Source: Pseudopithomyces maydicus
Taxonomy: Eukaryota; Ascomycota; Dothideomycetes; Pleosporales; Didymosphaeriaceae
Direction: 5' to 3'
Assembly (NCBI GenBank): GCA_026873275.1
Contig: JANTUC010000002.1
Span: 2,356,001 to 2,420,000 of the forward strand
DNA length: 64,000 nt
Positions 1 through 11,354 of the stretch are shown here, piece by piece (the stretch's first letter is position 1; each line of letters opens with the position of its first letter). The translations under genes were made by a program, and so were the position numbers. The notes under the pieces are model-generated. The model made no database searches. It was not told the DNA's origin and saw nothing but the letters and a program-made list of their open reading frames with translations.

Positions 1-706
1 GGACGGATGCACGGGCAAACAATCTCGACATTCACCCAACAAATACCAGAGGGGGATGGCGCGACGAGCGGGCGGAGCTGCGGGAGGCAAGGTGTTCCGA
101 GGTTCGAGGTTCGAGGATGCATTGCACCCGCACTGCAGCAGCACGGGAACCGCCACTGCCATGGTGCGTCGCCGTGGTCTCGGAGCAGACATGTGTGGCC
201 GGGGGCATTCGTTCGCGTGACTCAGAGCGGTCAACGGTCAACGGCCACGGTCCACGGTGTCCACGGTGTCCACGGTGTCCACGGTGTCCACGGTCGCCCG
301 CGAAGAAGCAGAGGTCCACCGGCTGCAGACCGACTCTCGGCTAGATAGATAGCAGTGGTGCAGTGTGGGTGCAGCAACACTGTGAACGGCGTCGACGCTA
401 ACGGCGTTACATCATACGGTAAGTAAGTAGGTGCTAGGTACGCAACCGTCCGCGCAGAAGCCGAGCGGCGAGGAAAGTGGAGCTCGCCGTTATATCTTTG
501 CAAGGCACGCTTGCCTCTGCGCACCGGCACCAGACCAGGCACCGGCCGGCCGACAGGAACCCAGGGCGCCTTGTTGTTGTTTGGGCAGGAGAGTCACGTC
601 GATGCAATTGCGCCGCCCGTAACCTTGGACTGCGCGACCGGCTTCCTTTCACGCCTTCACGGCTTCACCACCGCCCGAGGACTGCGCAAGAGGCCTCGCC
701 CAAGCC
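1..706. other. Left-edge intergenic region, 5' flank of the ABC transporter
   Basis: No gene is supported here. The short reading frames overlap each other on both strands and show no family motif. The stretch holds a 9-bp tandem repeat (listed separately) and otherwise looks like promoter and 5'UTR of the ABC transporter whose first exon begins at 707. Confidence 0.6.
251..294. repeat. 9-bp tandem repeat, unit TCCACGGTG
   Basis: Five near-perfect head-to-tail copies of TCCACGGTG are visible, the last ending in C instead of G. It lies in non-coding DNA about 410 bp upstream of the ABC transporter start. Confidence 0.9.
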
Positions 707-3700
707 ATGTTCGCCCACTGCAGCGCTCCGCTCTGGCGCCTGGACGACTTTTCACCGTGTTTTGAGACCGAGTAGGTGTCTTGTTTAAACTTTGCCCAAA
801 TTACTACTGTTTTGCGCCCCAGCCCTCTGGATGATTGGCCCCGATCCATCGTGCAACAGACGCTGACTTGCCCAGTTATCTCCAGACACTATTTCCTCTC
901 GTGATATGCGCCGTGTCGCTCCTCTACCTCGTTTTCCAACTGTACCAGACGGCGAAAGCGTCAAGGTACTACCACGCCTACTCCGTCCTCGCCGACCCCT
1001 CACAGCCCTGGTCACTCCAGAGCCCTCATTACGACAATGGCGACCATGTCTCCAGCGAAGACGAGCTCGATCGCAATGAGCAGCTTGCGCTACACCCAAC
1101 CGTCAGTCGCCAGACCGCATCCACAATGGTTGCGAGCAAGCCGCGTGGAGAGCTCACGGTCGTGGTCGTCGAGGAAATGGCCGTGCTTGCAGCACTGGGG
1201 GTGCACGTTGCAATTTACCTGACAGGCGCCTACCGCCACAAGAGCAATGTGGCTGCTATTGCTGGCATCCTCGTCTGGGCATATATCGCGACCTTGGCTT
1301 CACTCAGGCTCCTCTTTTCCAGCTCGAGCAGACTATCATTCCCCAGGATCTGGTACCATACCGCCTTCATCTATGGCTTCCAATGGATATTGACCCTCCT
1401 CGTTCTTCGGTCTTCCATCATACATCCACATTCCTCGCTCCAACAGCAACTCAGCATTGCCGATTTTGCCCTCAATTCGGTCTTGCTCATAATCGCATTG
1501 TCTTCACGCAAGGGCAACAAGGCTGTCGAGCTCGAGTACGAGGGCGATATCAAGCCTTCGCGCGAGCCGGTAGCGAGCGTATTTTCTCTTGCTACTTGGT
1601 CTTGGGTGGATTCAATCGTTTGGACGGGATACAAAAAGACATACGAGCTGTCCGATGTCTGGAACTTGACACCGAAAGACAAGGCTGCAGCCGTGATATC
1701 GCAGTACCGACAAGTGCAGAAGACGTCTTCTTTGGCTTTCCACCTCCTCAAGCACTTCAAGCGTGGATTGTTAATCCAGGCTGGTTGGGCTGCTTTATCT
1801 GGTGTCATCGCTTTCGCTCCGACGCTTCTTCTTAAAGCCATTCTAGAGTACGTCGAGGCCCCAGAATTAACACCTAAAAATGCTGCATGGTTTTACGTTA
1901 TTCTACTGTTTGCATCTGGTTGTCTGTCGGCTCTTGCTGATGGGCACGCTTTGTGGATCGGGCGTAAGATCTGCATTCGACTGCGTGCTATTGTCATCGG
2001 AGAAATTTATGCCAAAGCGCTCAAGCGAAGGGCTGCTGCTGGTGCTGATAAGGTCCTGGGCGAGGACAAAAAAACAGTCAAGAAGGACGAAGACAGGCCT
2101 GAGCCAAGCAAGCTGAAAAGGATGATGACATTCGGCCGCAAAAAGAAGAAAACGACCCAAGCTGAAGAAGCTCAACAAGAAAACGAAAATAATTCCGCGG
2201 ACTCACAGGTCACTACTGGAGCCATCATCAATCTGATGGCCGTGGACGCATTCAAAGTTAGCGAAATCTGTGCTTACTTACACTTCCTCTGGGCCAATAC
2301 TCCAGTCATGATAATCGGTGCGGTGACCTTGTTATACACCATTCTTGGATACAGCTCGATTGCTGGCATTGGGATGATGGTTTTCCTCCTCCCAGTCAAT
2401 CTTTATGTTTCAAAACAATTCTCTAGCATCCAGAAGCTCATCTTGGCGGCTACTGATGCTAGAATACATACTACCAACGAAGTCTTGACCAATATTCGCA
2501 TTATCAAATATTTTGCATGGGAGCAACGGTTTATCGGGCAAGTGAACGAGAAGAGACACGCAGAACTTAAAAACCTCCGAAAACGTTATTTTCTGTGGGC
2601 AGTTGCCGCGACCATCTGGTCAGGCACACCGATCCTGATCACATTCCTCTCCTTCCTTGTATACACAAAAGTCGAAAAGAAAGATTTAGTTCCGTCCGTC
2701 GCTTTCACCGCCCTCTCTTTGTTCCAAATACTTAGGATACCCCTGGACCAACTCGCTGACATGGTGGCGCATGTTCAAGAATCGAAGGTATCGGTGGACC
2801 GTATTGAAGAATACCTCAACGAGCCCGAGACAGACAAGTATGCTCAATTAGTGACGCACAAGAGGGATAGCGATGGTCAGCCACTCGTTGGGTTCGATAA
2901 CGGTACATTCAGCTGGGGCGGAACAAATATGAAGGACAAAACAGCAGCAGATGCTTTCAAGTTGATGGACCTTGACCTTCGTTTTCAGGTCGGCAACCTG
3001 AACGTTATCGTTGGCCCGACGGGATCCGGCAAGACTTCGCTACTGATGGCTTTACTCGGTGAAATGACGAAATTGAAAGGCGATGTATATCTTCCTGGGG
3101 GCCGTAGCCGCGAAGATTTGAAGCTCGACCCTGAGACTGGACTCACCGAAAGCATAGCCTATTGTGCACAACAAGCATGGCTCGTCAACGGCACCGTTAA
3201 AGACAACATCATTTTCGCAAGCCACTTCGATGCAAAGAGATACCAAAATGTCATCGATGCATGCTCCTTGAAGCGTGACCTAGAGATCCTGGACGCTGGG
3301 GATGCGACACTCGTTGGAGAGAAGGGCGTTACGCTGTCTGGTGGTCAGAAACAACGTATATCATTGGCACGTGCTCTGTACAGCAAAGCGCGCCACGTTT
3401 TACTAGACGACGTTCTCAGTGCCGTGGATTCTCATACCGCGAAATGGATTTTTGAAAAAGCATTGATGGGACCGCTGATGTACAATCGGACATGCATTCT
3501 CGTTACACACAACGTTAGTTTGTGTTTGCCAGAAGCAGGTTTCGCTGTTGTGCTTGAAAATGGGAGGGTTCAGGCACAAGGCACCGCCATAGAGGTCATT
3601 GACTCTGGGAAGCTTAACGAAGACCTTTCCAAGTCGAGACCGGCGTCGCGCGGGACGTCTCGAGTAGCATCGAAGGTCAATATTTCAGGTGGTGAAGCAC

Positions 3701-6139
3701 AGGAAGCCGAGGATCACGCGAATGGAAACGGGCATGCGAACGGCCTTGCAGACCCCAAAAAGACCCCGGCCAGTAATACGCAAGAAGAGACCAAGGCCGA
3801 GGGCGGTGTCAAACTCAGCATCATTCTCATGTATCTCAGGGCTATGGGTCCCTGGTACTATTGGGTCGGTGCTGCTATATCATTCGCAGCACAACAGGTA
3901 TCATCTGTCTCGACTAACATCTGGATCCGCTCTTGGGCCAATGCATACGCGGAAAAGAACATGCAGATCATGAGAACCCACCACAAGTCGCCAATCACAC
4001 ACGCCCCTACATTCAACGGGATTGGCACTTGCCTCACCAGCGGTACCTGTAGCTGGGCCGTTCCCTTCTTTGACAATACTACATCCGCACGCCAGTACTC
4101 GTACAGCATACAACATACCAACTTTAATAGGCCTGGGGCGGAAATAGACTCTACCTACTACCTGGCTGTGTATGCTATCCTTGGGTTGATTTTCATGTTT
4201 ATCACGTTTGTAAGGGAGGGTTTCCTTTTTGCAGGAAGCTTAGCAGCGAGTCGAAGGATACATGAGAGACTCATACAAGCCATCACACATGCCAAGTTTC
4301 GATTTTTTGACCAGACACCATTGGGCCAATTGATGAACCGGTTTTCGAAGGATATCGAAAGCGTGGATCAGGAAGTATGTATCACCACATCAGATATCGC
4401 ACATCTTCTCTGCAGGTTCCCGTGTATTTTGGACAACGCAGGTCAAATAGAATCTCTGCTAACTACTTCAAGGTTGCTCCTGTAGCGATTGGGGTCGTTC
4501 ACTGTCTTGCGTCGATTATCACCATTGTTATTCTGATCTCTGTCATCACACCAGGATTCTTGATTGCAGGTTTCTTCATCACTGTACTTTACGCTTTGAT
4601 CGGCATGTTTTATCTGAACTCTTCGCGAGATCTGAAGCGGCTGGAATCGGTCCACCGAAGTCCGTTGTACCAACAGTTTGGTGAGACTCTTTCCGGCATG
4701 ACCACCATACGGGCCTACGGTGATGAACGCCGCTTCATCCGCGAGAACCTAACTAAAATCAATACTCAACACCGACCATTCATCTACCTTTGGGCCGCTA
4801 ATAGATGGCTCGCTTTCCGAGTTGACGTGGTCGGTGCATTGGTTTCCTTTTTCTCGGGAGTCTTTGTTGTGCGAAACGTTGGAAACATCGACGCTGGTGC
4901 GGCTGGATTGGCGCTGACTTATGCGGTGACCTTCACTGAGAATGTTCTGTGGTTTGTGCGGCTCTACTCTGCGAATGAGCAGAACATGAACTCCGTTGAA
5001 CGTGTTAAGGAGTATCTTGATGTCGATCAAGAGGCACCAGCCGTGATCCCTGAGAACAGCCCACCAACCAACTGGCCGAGTCAGGGAGCCGTCGAGTTCA
5101 TCAATTACAGCACAAGATACCGACCAGATTTCGACTTAGTTCTGCGCAATGTCACATTCAAAATCAAGCCAGGAGAAAAGGTTGGCGTAGTTGGACGTAC
5201 CGGAGCAGGCAAGAGCTCTCTAGCGCTTGCGCTCTTCCGAGCTCTAGAAGCAGAGGAAGGAAAGATCATTGTCGACGACATCGATGTCGGTCTTATCGGC
5301 TTGGAAGACCTACGCAAGAACATTGTAATGGTACCGCAGGATCCCACTCTCTTCAGCGGCACTATTCGGTCCAATCTCGACCCATTCGGCGCATTTACCG
5401 ACGAGGAAATCTTCCAAGCTCTGCGAGAAGTACACCTTATCTCTACGTCCTCAGCTGCCACATCCGGCGTTGGCACCCCTGAAGGTTCCAGCACACCCAA
5501 GGCTATCGAGATCCCGAGTTCCACAACTGGAGCTGTTGTCGCGGACGTAAATGCTAGTTATTCAGCATCTACAGTGAATCCCTCATCAATCCTGGCAAAC
5601 CGCGAGTGGGAGCATGGCGAAGCGCCCGACGACACAGTCATCGTGATGCCCTCGGGTAGCAGACAAAACAATGCGGCGGGGGCTACGGACGTCACACTCA
5701 ACGCCGACAACAAGAACCCTTTCCACAATCTCAGCTCGCCTGTGACTGAGTCGGGGTCCAATCTGTCTCAGGGTCAAAGGCAGTTACTGTGCCTGGCAAG
5801 AGCGCTGCTCAAGCAGCCAAAGGTATTGCTCATGGACGAAGCTACTGCGTCGATCGATTACGCTACGGTATGTGGAAGACTTGATCGTGGCTACTATATT
5901 GGTCTTGACGTGGTGTTTTATACTAACTATGGACGATGTAGGATACCAAAATTCAAGAGACAATCCGGGAGATCAACAACACGACGATAACAATTGCGCA
6001 CCGTCTCCAGACAATCATCGATTACAACAAGGTGCTGGTGTTGGACAAGGGCGAGGTAATCCAGTTCGGCGACCCGTGGGATCTGATTAGGGAAGAAGGG
6101 GGAGCTTCAGGAGCATGTGCGAGACGTCTGGCGAGCTAG
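707..6139 (+). CDS. ABCC-subfamily (MRP-type) ABC transporter, Ybt1/bile-acid-permease-like
   Basis: Full-length ABC exporter (about 1718 aa) of the ABCC/MRP group, expected in vacuolar or plasma membrane and moving organic anions or conjugates with ATP. Inferred exons: 707-771, 876-4374, 4473-5867, 5942-6139. The start is a small first exon encoding DDFSPCFE, typical of fungal ABCC N-termini; the long second exon has no in-frame ATG near its 5' end. After an N-terminal TMD0-like hydrophobic region come TMD1, NBD1 (Walker A GPTGSGKTS, signature LSGGQKQR, Walker B LLDDVLSAVD), TMD2 and NBD2 (GRTGAGKSS, LSQGQRQL, LLMDEATASID). NBD2 has a Ser/Thr-rich insert of about 120 residues before the signature, seen in Ybt1-like fungal members. 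The C-terminus is odd: the expected family ending (GSFRSMCETSGELE) lies in the neighbouring frame up to a TAA at 6196-6198, so one G seems missing from the G5 run 6098-6102 and the frame as read stops early at 6139. Confidence 0.9.
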
Positions 6140-6198
6140 AAGCGTTAGAGACGGAGGCGAAGAAGGCGTGGCAGAAGAGGGATGAAGATTCGAAATAA

Positions 6199-6527
6199 TG
6201 GGAAGAGAAGGCTTTTTCCTTTTTGTTTTCATTCTTTATGCATCGGGTGCATGGTATGTTTCGCGCAATGATTGCACGAGGCTGCCTTTTTGTGTGGGCG
6301 TTTGCCGGGGAGGTATTTTGATTTGGCGTTTAAATGCCGAGTAAGGCCCGGTCAAAGGGATCAATAAAACGATGCTCCCATGTCGAATATTTTCATGAAT
6401 TACAAGGCGAAGGCGGAGACGTCTTCGTTTTCTTCTTCTATTCTTACAGCGCTACTTGTTTATACAGGTCATCTCGCATCAAAGTCGATGGTTATTCTAC
6501 GGCGAGACAATTGTCTCCAGGAATCTT
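6199..6527. other. Convergent intergenic region
   Basis: This AT-richer stretch separates the 3' ends of the ABC transporter (+) and the tryptophanyl-tRNA synthetase (-). It presumably holds both 3'UTRs. No gene is seen. Confidence 0.6.
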
Positions 6528-7703
6528 CTACAAGGGTGAACTGGGGCCACACAAGCCCATGGCCGTCTTCAGCCGGTCTAGGGTATCTTTGGCCCGTGTT
6601 CTTGCTTCTACCGCACCTCTGTGCATTTCTTGGGCAACTTCCTCGGAGGGGCGGGCCATGATTTGGAAGTAGCGGTCGCGAACGGGAGCAAGGCGATCGG
6701 CGACGGTCTTGGCAACTTGTTCTTTCATGGCCTTCATGGTGAGATTTGCGCCAAACATGTCGCTGGCGATTTGGTCGGGCGAGGTGAAGTTGGATTCATC
6801 CATGTGGTACATGATGTCTATCAAGTTGGAGACGCCCGGTCGCAATGCACGATCGTAAGAGACGCCCTGGATGGAGTCGGTGAGGGCATGTCTGATCTTC
6901 TTCTCGATGTCCTGGCGGGAGTCGGTGATGAGGATGCGGGATTCGGGATTCGGGTCCGACTTTGACATCTTCTTGGTGGGGTCTCGCAGCGACATGATGC
7001 GTTTTGCGGGCGACAGGATGGTCTGCGGGAGCGGGAAGCCGGTCCAGGAGGGAGCGGGGGTAGCCGGGGGTTGACGGTAGGCGTGGTTCATGGTGCTGGC
7101 CAGCTCACGGGCAAACTCGAGGTGCTGCTGCTGGTCTTCGCCGACGGGCACGTGCGTGGTCTGGTAGAGGAGGATGTCGGCGGCCTGCAGGACGGGGTAG
7201 GAGAAAAGGCCGAGCTTGAGGGCGGGCTTGTCGGGGGTGGAGGATTCCATGGGGTTTGCGTCGTCGGACACGCCCGTCTTGGTCTTCCACTGGGTCATGC
7301 GAGCCAGGTAGCCCATGCTGGCGTGGCAGCTCAGGAGCCACATCAGCTGGGTGTGCTCCAGGACGTCCTGCTGGGAGAAGATGACGCTGCGGCGGGGATG
7401 CAGGCCGACGGCGAGGAGCGAGGCGTACGTCTCGAGGGTGTTTTGGCGCAAGGCATGGGGGCTCTGGGGCATGGTGATGGCGTGCAGGTCGACGACCGAG
7501 TAGAAGATGCGGTCGGCAGGCGCGGCCTCATCCTGCAGCTTGACCCATTGTCGCAGGGCGCCCAGGTAGTTGCCCAGGTGGGGGACGCCGGTGGGCTGGA
7601 TGCCCGAGAAGATGGTTTTGGCGTGGGCGGCGGTGGAGTGGCGGCGGGTGCAGGCGGCGGCGGCGGATCGCCAGGCACGCGGGCAATGGTGTGGTGACAG
7701 CAT
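6528..7703 (-). CDS. MSW1: Mitochondrial tryptophanyl-tRNA synthetase
   Basis: Single-exon 391-aa class Ic aminoacyl-tRNA synthetase that charges tRNA-Trp. The N-terminus is rich in Arg, Ala and Ser and poor in acidic residues (about 28 residues), as expected for a mitochondrial presequence. The core begins with IFSGIQPTGVPHLGNYLGAL, which contains the HIGH-like PHLGNY signature. Further landmarks are SVVDLHAIT, the dimer and Trp-pocket segment QAADILLYQ with VGEDQQQHLE, and the KMSKS loop as KKMSKSDPN. Size and organisation match bacterial-type TrpRS, the organellar form in fungi, and not the longer cytosolic enzyme. It is divergent from the BAR-protein gene with only about 226 bp between start codons, so the two share a promoter region. 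The reading frame is intact. Confidence 0.95.
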   Translation of the reverse strand: MLSPHHCPRAWRSAAAACTRRHSTAAHAKTIFSGIQPTGVPHLGNYLGALRQWVKLQDEAAPADRIFYSVVDLHAITMPQSPHALRQNTLETYASLLAVGLHPRRSVIFSQQDVLEHTQLMWLLSCHASMGYLARMTQWKTKTGVSDDANPMESSTPDKPALKLGLFSYPVLQAADILLYQTTHVPVGEDQQQHLEFARELASTMNHAYRQPPATPAPSWTGFPLPQTILSPAKRIMSLRDPTKKMSKSDPNPESRILITDSRQDIEKKIRHALTDSIQGVSYDRALRPGVSNLIDIMYHMDESNFTSPDQIASDMFGANLTMKAMKEQVAKTVADRLAPVRDRYFQIMARPSEEVAQEMHRGAVEARTRAKDTLDRLKTAMGLCGPSSPL

Positions 7704-7929
7704 TGCAGCGGGTGCGGGTGGTGTTTGGCCGCCTACCTACAAGAAAGGCATTGGCGTCGTCATTTTTGTGGCGGTGCACACGACCCACCGAGAGAGCCGC
7801 CGCCGTCGTCGCCGCATCGTCTGGGTCAGATACACACGCATATACCCCCATACCCACACCCATACCCATACCCACCCACCCCCAGACAGCCAGCCAGCCA
7901 GCCAGCCAGCCGCCTCGTCTCCACCAGCC
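7704..7929. promoter_or_regulatory. Divergent promoter of MSW1 and the BAR-protein gene
   Basis: A 226-bp region between two start codons on opposite strands. It is C-rich toward the BAR gene, with CCCATA/CCCACA and AGCC short tandem repeats. No individual binding site can be named from sequence alone. Confidence 0.6.
7845..7911. repeat. Short tandem repeats (CCCATA/CCCACA)n and (AGCC)n
   Basis: An imperfect hexamer array CCCATA/CCCACA spans about 7845-7880 and is followed by about six copies of AGCC (7887-7911). Both lie in the presumed 5'UTR or promoter of the BAR-protein gene. Confidence 0.8.
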
Positions 7930-8854
7930 ATGTCCTGGACCGGTACGTCGCAGCAGCAGCACCAGCAGCAGCAGCCCCCCGCCCCCGCCGCCGACAGGGA
8001 CACGATGCTCACCCGCTGGCAGGCTTCAAGAAGGGCGTCAACCGCGCGACGACGCAGGTGCTCATGAAAACGGGCCAGGTCGAGCGCACAAATGACCGCG
8101 ACTACGAGACGGAGCTGCGGCATGTCCCTCTTTCCCCCTGCCAGCCCACGCCCGCCCTGCTAACTCGCCCGCCCGCAGCCGCTACCGCACCATGGAGACG
8201 GCGGCCAACAAGCTCCAGAAGGAGGCCAAGGGCTACCTCGACTCCCTGCGCGCCATGACCGCCTCCCAGATGCGCATCGCAGAGACCATCGACGCCTTCT
8301 ACGGCGACGCCGGCGCAAAGGACGGCGTCTCGCGCTCCTACAAGCAGGCCGTCACCGACCTCGACGCCGAGACCATCAAGGCCCTCGACGGCCCCTACCG
8401 CACCACCGTCCTCGACCCCATCCAGCGCTTCTGCTCCTACTTCCCCGACATCAACAGCTGCATCACCAAGCGCGACCACAAGGCCCTCGACTATGACCGC
8501 ACCCGTGCCCAGGTCAAGAAGCTGACTGACAAGCCCGACAAGGACGTGACCAAGCTGCCGCGCGCCGAGAAGGACGAGCAGATGGCAAAGGCCGCCTACG
8601 ACCAGCTCAACGAGATGCTGACCACCGAGCTGCCCCAGCTGATCGACTTGCGCGTGCCCTACCTGGACCCCAGCTTCGAGGCCCTGGTCAAGATCCAGCT
8701 GAGGTTCTGCGCTGAGGCCTACTCGCGCATGGCCCAGGTTCAGCAGTATCTCGATGCCGACACAAGAGACCAGTACGCCCAGGGCGAGCTCGATACAAAG
8801 GTCGAAGAAGTCTTGCAGGAAATAAGAGATCTGAGCATTGCCGGCACCGTATAG
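7930..8854 (+). CDS. hob3: BAR-domain protein, Rvs161/Hob3 orthologue
   Basis: Amphiphysin-type N-BAR protein of 261 aa that senses or shapes membrane curvature and acts with an Rvs167/Hob1 partner in endocytosis and actin patches. Exons: 7930-7942, 8023-8119, 8179-8854. The first exon encodes only MSWT plus one base; splicing gives MSWTGFKKGVNRATTQV, the hallmark amphipathic N-terminus of Rvs161/Hob3. The middle has NDRDYETE, RYRTMETAANKLQKEAKGYL and LRAMTASQMRIAETIDAFYG, all typical of the BAR helices. Length matches yeast Rvs161 (about 265 aa) and there is no SH3 domain. Intron 1 (7943-8022) is GT-AG and contains a CAG-rich tract. Intron 2 (8120-8178) fits only as GC-AG: the donor is GCATGT, and no GT donor keeps the conserved ELRRYRTM junction in frame. 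Confidence 0.95.
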
Positions 8855-9452
8855 GTCTCTCTGTCTTGTTTTGGGTTGCCACAAATCTTGTCGTTTTCGC
8901 ATTTTAGCATAGGGTTTATCATGTCAGGAGGTTGACGGGCGTACGGGCGGGGCGGGCTTAGATATCACCATGAACCCTGCCGAGCGCTTATGCAATCTTG
9001 TTTCCATCATCCCACCCTTCATCGTTGCCCCAACGTGGTTGAGAAGTTTTGCCGATGCGCAATCTCTCAACAATGCCCTGCTCTCAACATGGCACATGGG
9101 ATCCACCCCCACCGTTGGCCAGGAACAGGAAACCACACGGGTGCACAAGGTTCACGCTAGACACTTTGTACACCTGCCGCTTTGGATGATTGGACGCAAA
9201 GCCTCGGATGGCTGTCCTCCCATGGCCAAAGATTCCATGCTTCTCGCAGCTCATGAGGAGTATAATCTCAGGATGCAACACTGCTCGTTCCCTAATTATC
9301 CCTAGTACGAATTCTATAATGCAAAGCATTGCCCGTCATGGCAGCGAAAAAAGGAAAAAAAAAGCGCAGATTCATTCTTTTATTTCTCGCCTCCATGGCG
9401 CCTTCCCTCGCAGCTGACTCTTGAAAGATTCTATCCACAATCACCACCTGAA
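8855..9452. other. Intergenic region
   Basis: Nothing supportable is seen. It presumably holds the 3'UTR of the BAR-protein gene and the promoter of the next plus-strand gene, which includes a short A-rich tract near 9349-9364. Confidence 0.5.
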
Positions 9453-10724
9453 ATGGCGTTTACGCGGCATCGCCATTCGAGCTCGGGGACGGCTCCAGGT
9501 GACGACGCAAGCGTGGAGTCGTTCTTCGTTGATGAGCATGGGGCTTTGAATCTGAGCTGGACCTTGCCGGACCAGTCGACTGGAATCATTTCCCTCGAAC
9601 CAAGCTCCAACATTTGGTCTCGCCTGCATCCATCTTGCATCGCCACATCGACCAAAACCACTGCATCTAGGGCCTGTGATTCCCCTCCACTCTCTCCTCC
9701 CCCGCCTCCGAAACCTCCCGTTCGCAACCGTTCTGAGTCAAACTCATCCGTGTTTCCCCATTTTCGCTTCCTGGACCTGAGCAAAGATATACGTCTAATC
9801 ATCTACGACTTCTTCACCTATCCGGTAAGCTGCTTCCTCTTTGGCTGTGAAAGACAACCCTCTGAAACAAGCCATTAGGTTTACCACCCAGTAATGCGCC
9901 CAAGCTTGGGAATCTGGTATTTGGATTGTCCCTCCTCGGCTGAACTCCTTCAGTCCTGTCGATTTATCGAGAATGAAGCCAACGCTTGCATTGGTCCTCG
10001 TAGACTCTTGGGAGAAGTGTCGTTGCTCCTCTCCGTAAAAGCCGGGATAAAGTCGTGTATCATCGGCGAAATTGCACGAACAATAACCGCCGGAGTTTTT
10101 TATGATGAGATTGAAAATCCTTCCCGCAAAAGCGCGGGAGGCATGAAGAAGCTGGGCAGTTTCGTGCAGACAATGGCAGTTGAGCCATTTCTCAGAGCGG
10201 CGACACGTCATCACAGCAGGCATGACGGTTCGACTGCCATGTCTGATTGCAAATCCGAGTCTACGCATGTCCAGGAAACACGCGGCCATATCCAAGAGTC
10301 GGTGGCTGCTGCTCGGAAATTCTGCCATGTATCTTTACTGCGAATGCGCAGGAACCGTGCGATACGTATCCGTATATTAGTGGCGAAGAACGACAACAAG
10401 GCGAACACGATTATTAGCAAGTGTCGGGCTGATGATGCTTCAAAGGTTCATGATGTTGAGAACCTGTACGAGGCCCTCTATTTGGTGGCCGTGGAGTTCC
10501 GTGAGCACTGCGATTCCATTGAAACGTCGTATACGATAGTCTGTACCGACAGCTCCATTATGAACCAAGCGCGGACCAGGCTGAGGAGTGAGATGAACAA
10601 ACGCTCATCCACGTATGTTCATTGGCATTGGATCCATTCACTGGTCGAGTCCCTCACATGGGAGCTCGCGTCTGACCAAGAGCGGCACTTAGCTATAAAA
10701 GTAGCCTCGGGCAAGAGATGCTAG
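9453..10724 (+). CDS. Hypothetical protein with F-box-like/2EXR-type N-terminal motif
   Basis: Predicted 405-aa protein from exons 9453-9824 and 9879-10724; the 54-bp intron (donor GTAAGC, acceptor TTAG) keeps phase 0. The first about 100 residues are low-complexity and Ser/Pro-rich. The segment FRFLDLSKDIRLIIYDF resembles the start of the F-box-like or 2EXR motif of many Dothideomycete and Eurotiomycete proteins (consensus like FRFLDLPxELRLxIY), and SAELLQSCRFIENEAN matches their usual follow-up (LLRVCRQIxxEA). The rest has no catalytic motif I recognise. Such proteins are abundant in filamentous fungi and mostly uncharacterised; a role as substrate adaptor is only suggested by the motif. 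The gene faces the first CDF gene convergently. Confidence 0.75.
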
Positions 10725-11354
10725 CACTAGCTCTTTTTACCTCTCTGACGATAGCTGGCTCGTTTGCGGTCGCCATAATCGAACCATTGTTTGAGTGAAA
10801 TTATAAAGGCGAAGATCACTGCCGCCAACGTTGGTTTCAGCTGAGCAGAGGATTTGCGGAAGGCCTGGCTCGGCTGCGGTCTTTTCAGCCAACGAAAAAT
10901 CAGGTCCTCTGGAGAGAGCAAAGAGCTATGCGCACCGACCATGTGCATCACTCGATTGCAGATATCCAAGTAGCGTACGCTAATAGGTCATGGTATGAAT
11001 ACCTTTCGCGGGAGGGTCTGAATCACAGGCTTACTTAAATCATAAAATTCAGGTGTTCGAAAAATCATTTGACTAATGCTGCTGTGCTGCTGGCCATTCA
11101 GAGATCAATGACACCAAAGATCTTATTATAGGATGATAATGTTTCGGTACAGTAGTGTTAAGATAACGAAGCTCGGAAACTCCTTGGATCATGAGATGAT
11201 GCCAAAACAGTATGGTATTACAAGAACAGGACAATGCAACCTCAAACACTACGCACCCAAACTCCTGGTTATAGAAGCACTCGTGAAATTTGAAAGGATG
11301 GCAATGGTCACGTGTAGAGACAACTTCCAAGGTTCCAGGTTCCCAGGTTGGGTT
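10725..11354. other. Convergent intergenic region
   Basis: Lies between the 3' ends of the F-box-like gene (+) and CDF-1 (-). A minus-strand frame at 10727-10969 (80 aa, one hydrophobic stretch and a basic tail) is too short and family-less to call. Confidence 0.5.

Noticed and set aside
4375..4485. Possible end of a truncated ABC half-transporter at 4485
   Set aside because: A GTATGT...AG intron (4375-4472) with a GCTAAC branch point restores the full transporter frame.
8102..8902. 266-aa Leu/Val/Gly-rich minus-strand frame
   Set aside because: Antisense to the BAR-protein gene.
10727..10969. 80-aa minus-strand frame with a hydrophobic stretch
   Set aside because: Short, no family, in a convergent intergenic region; not enough evidence.
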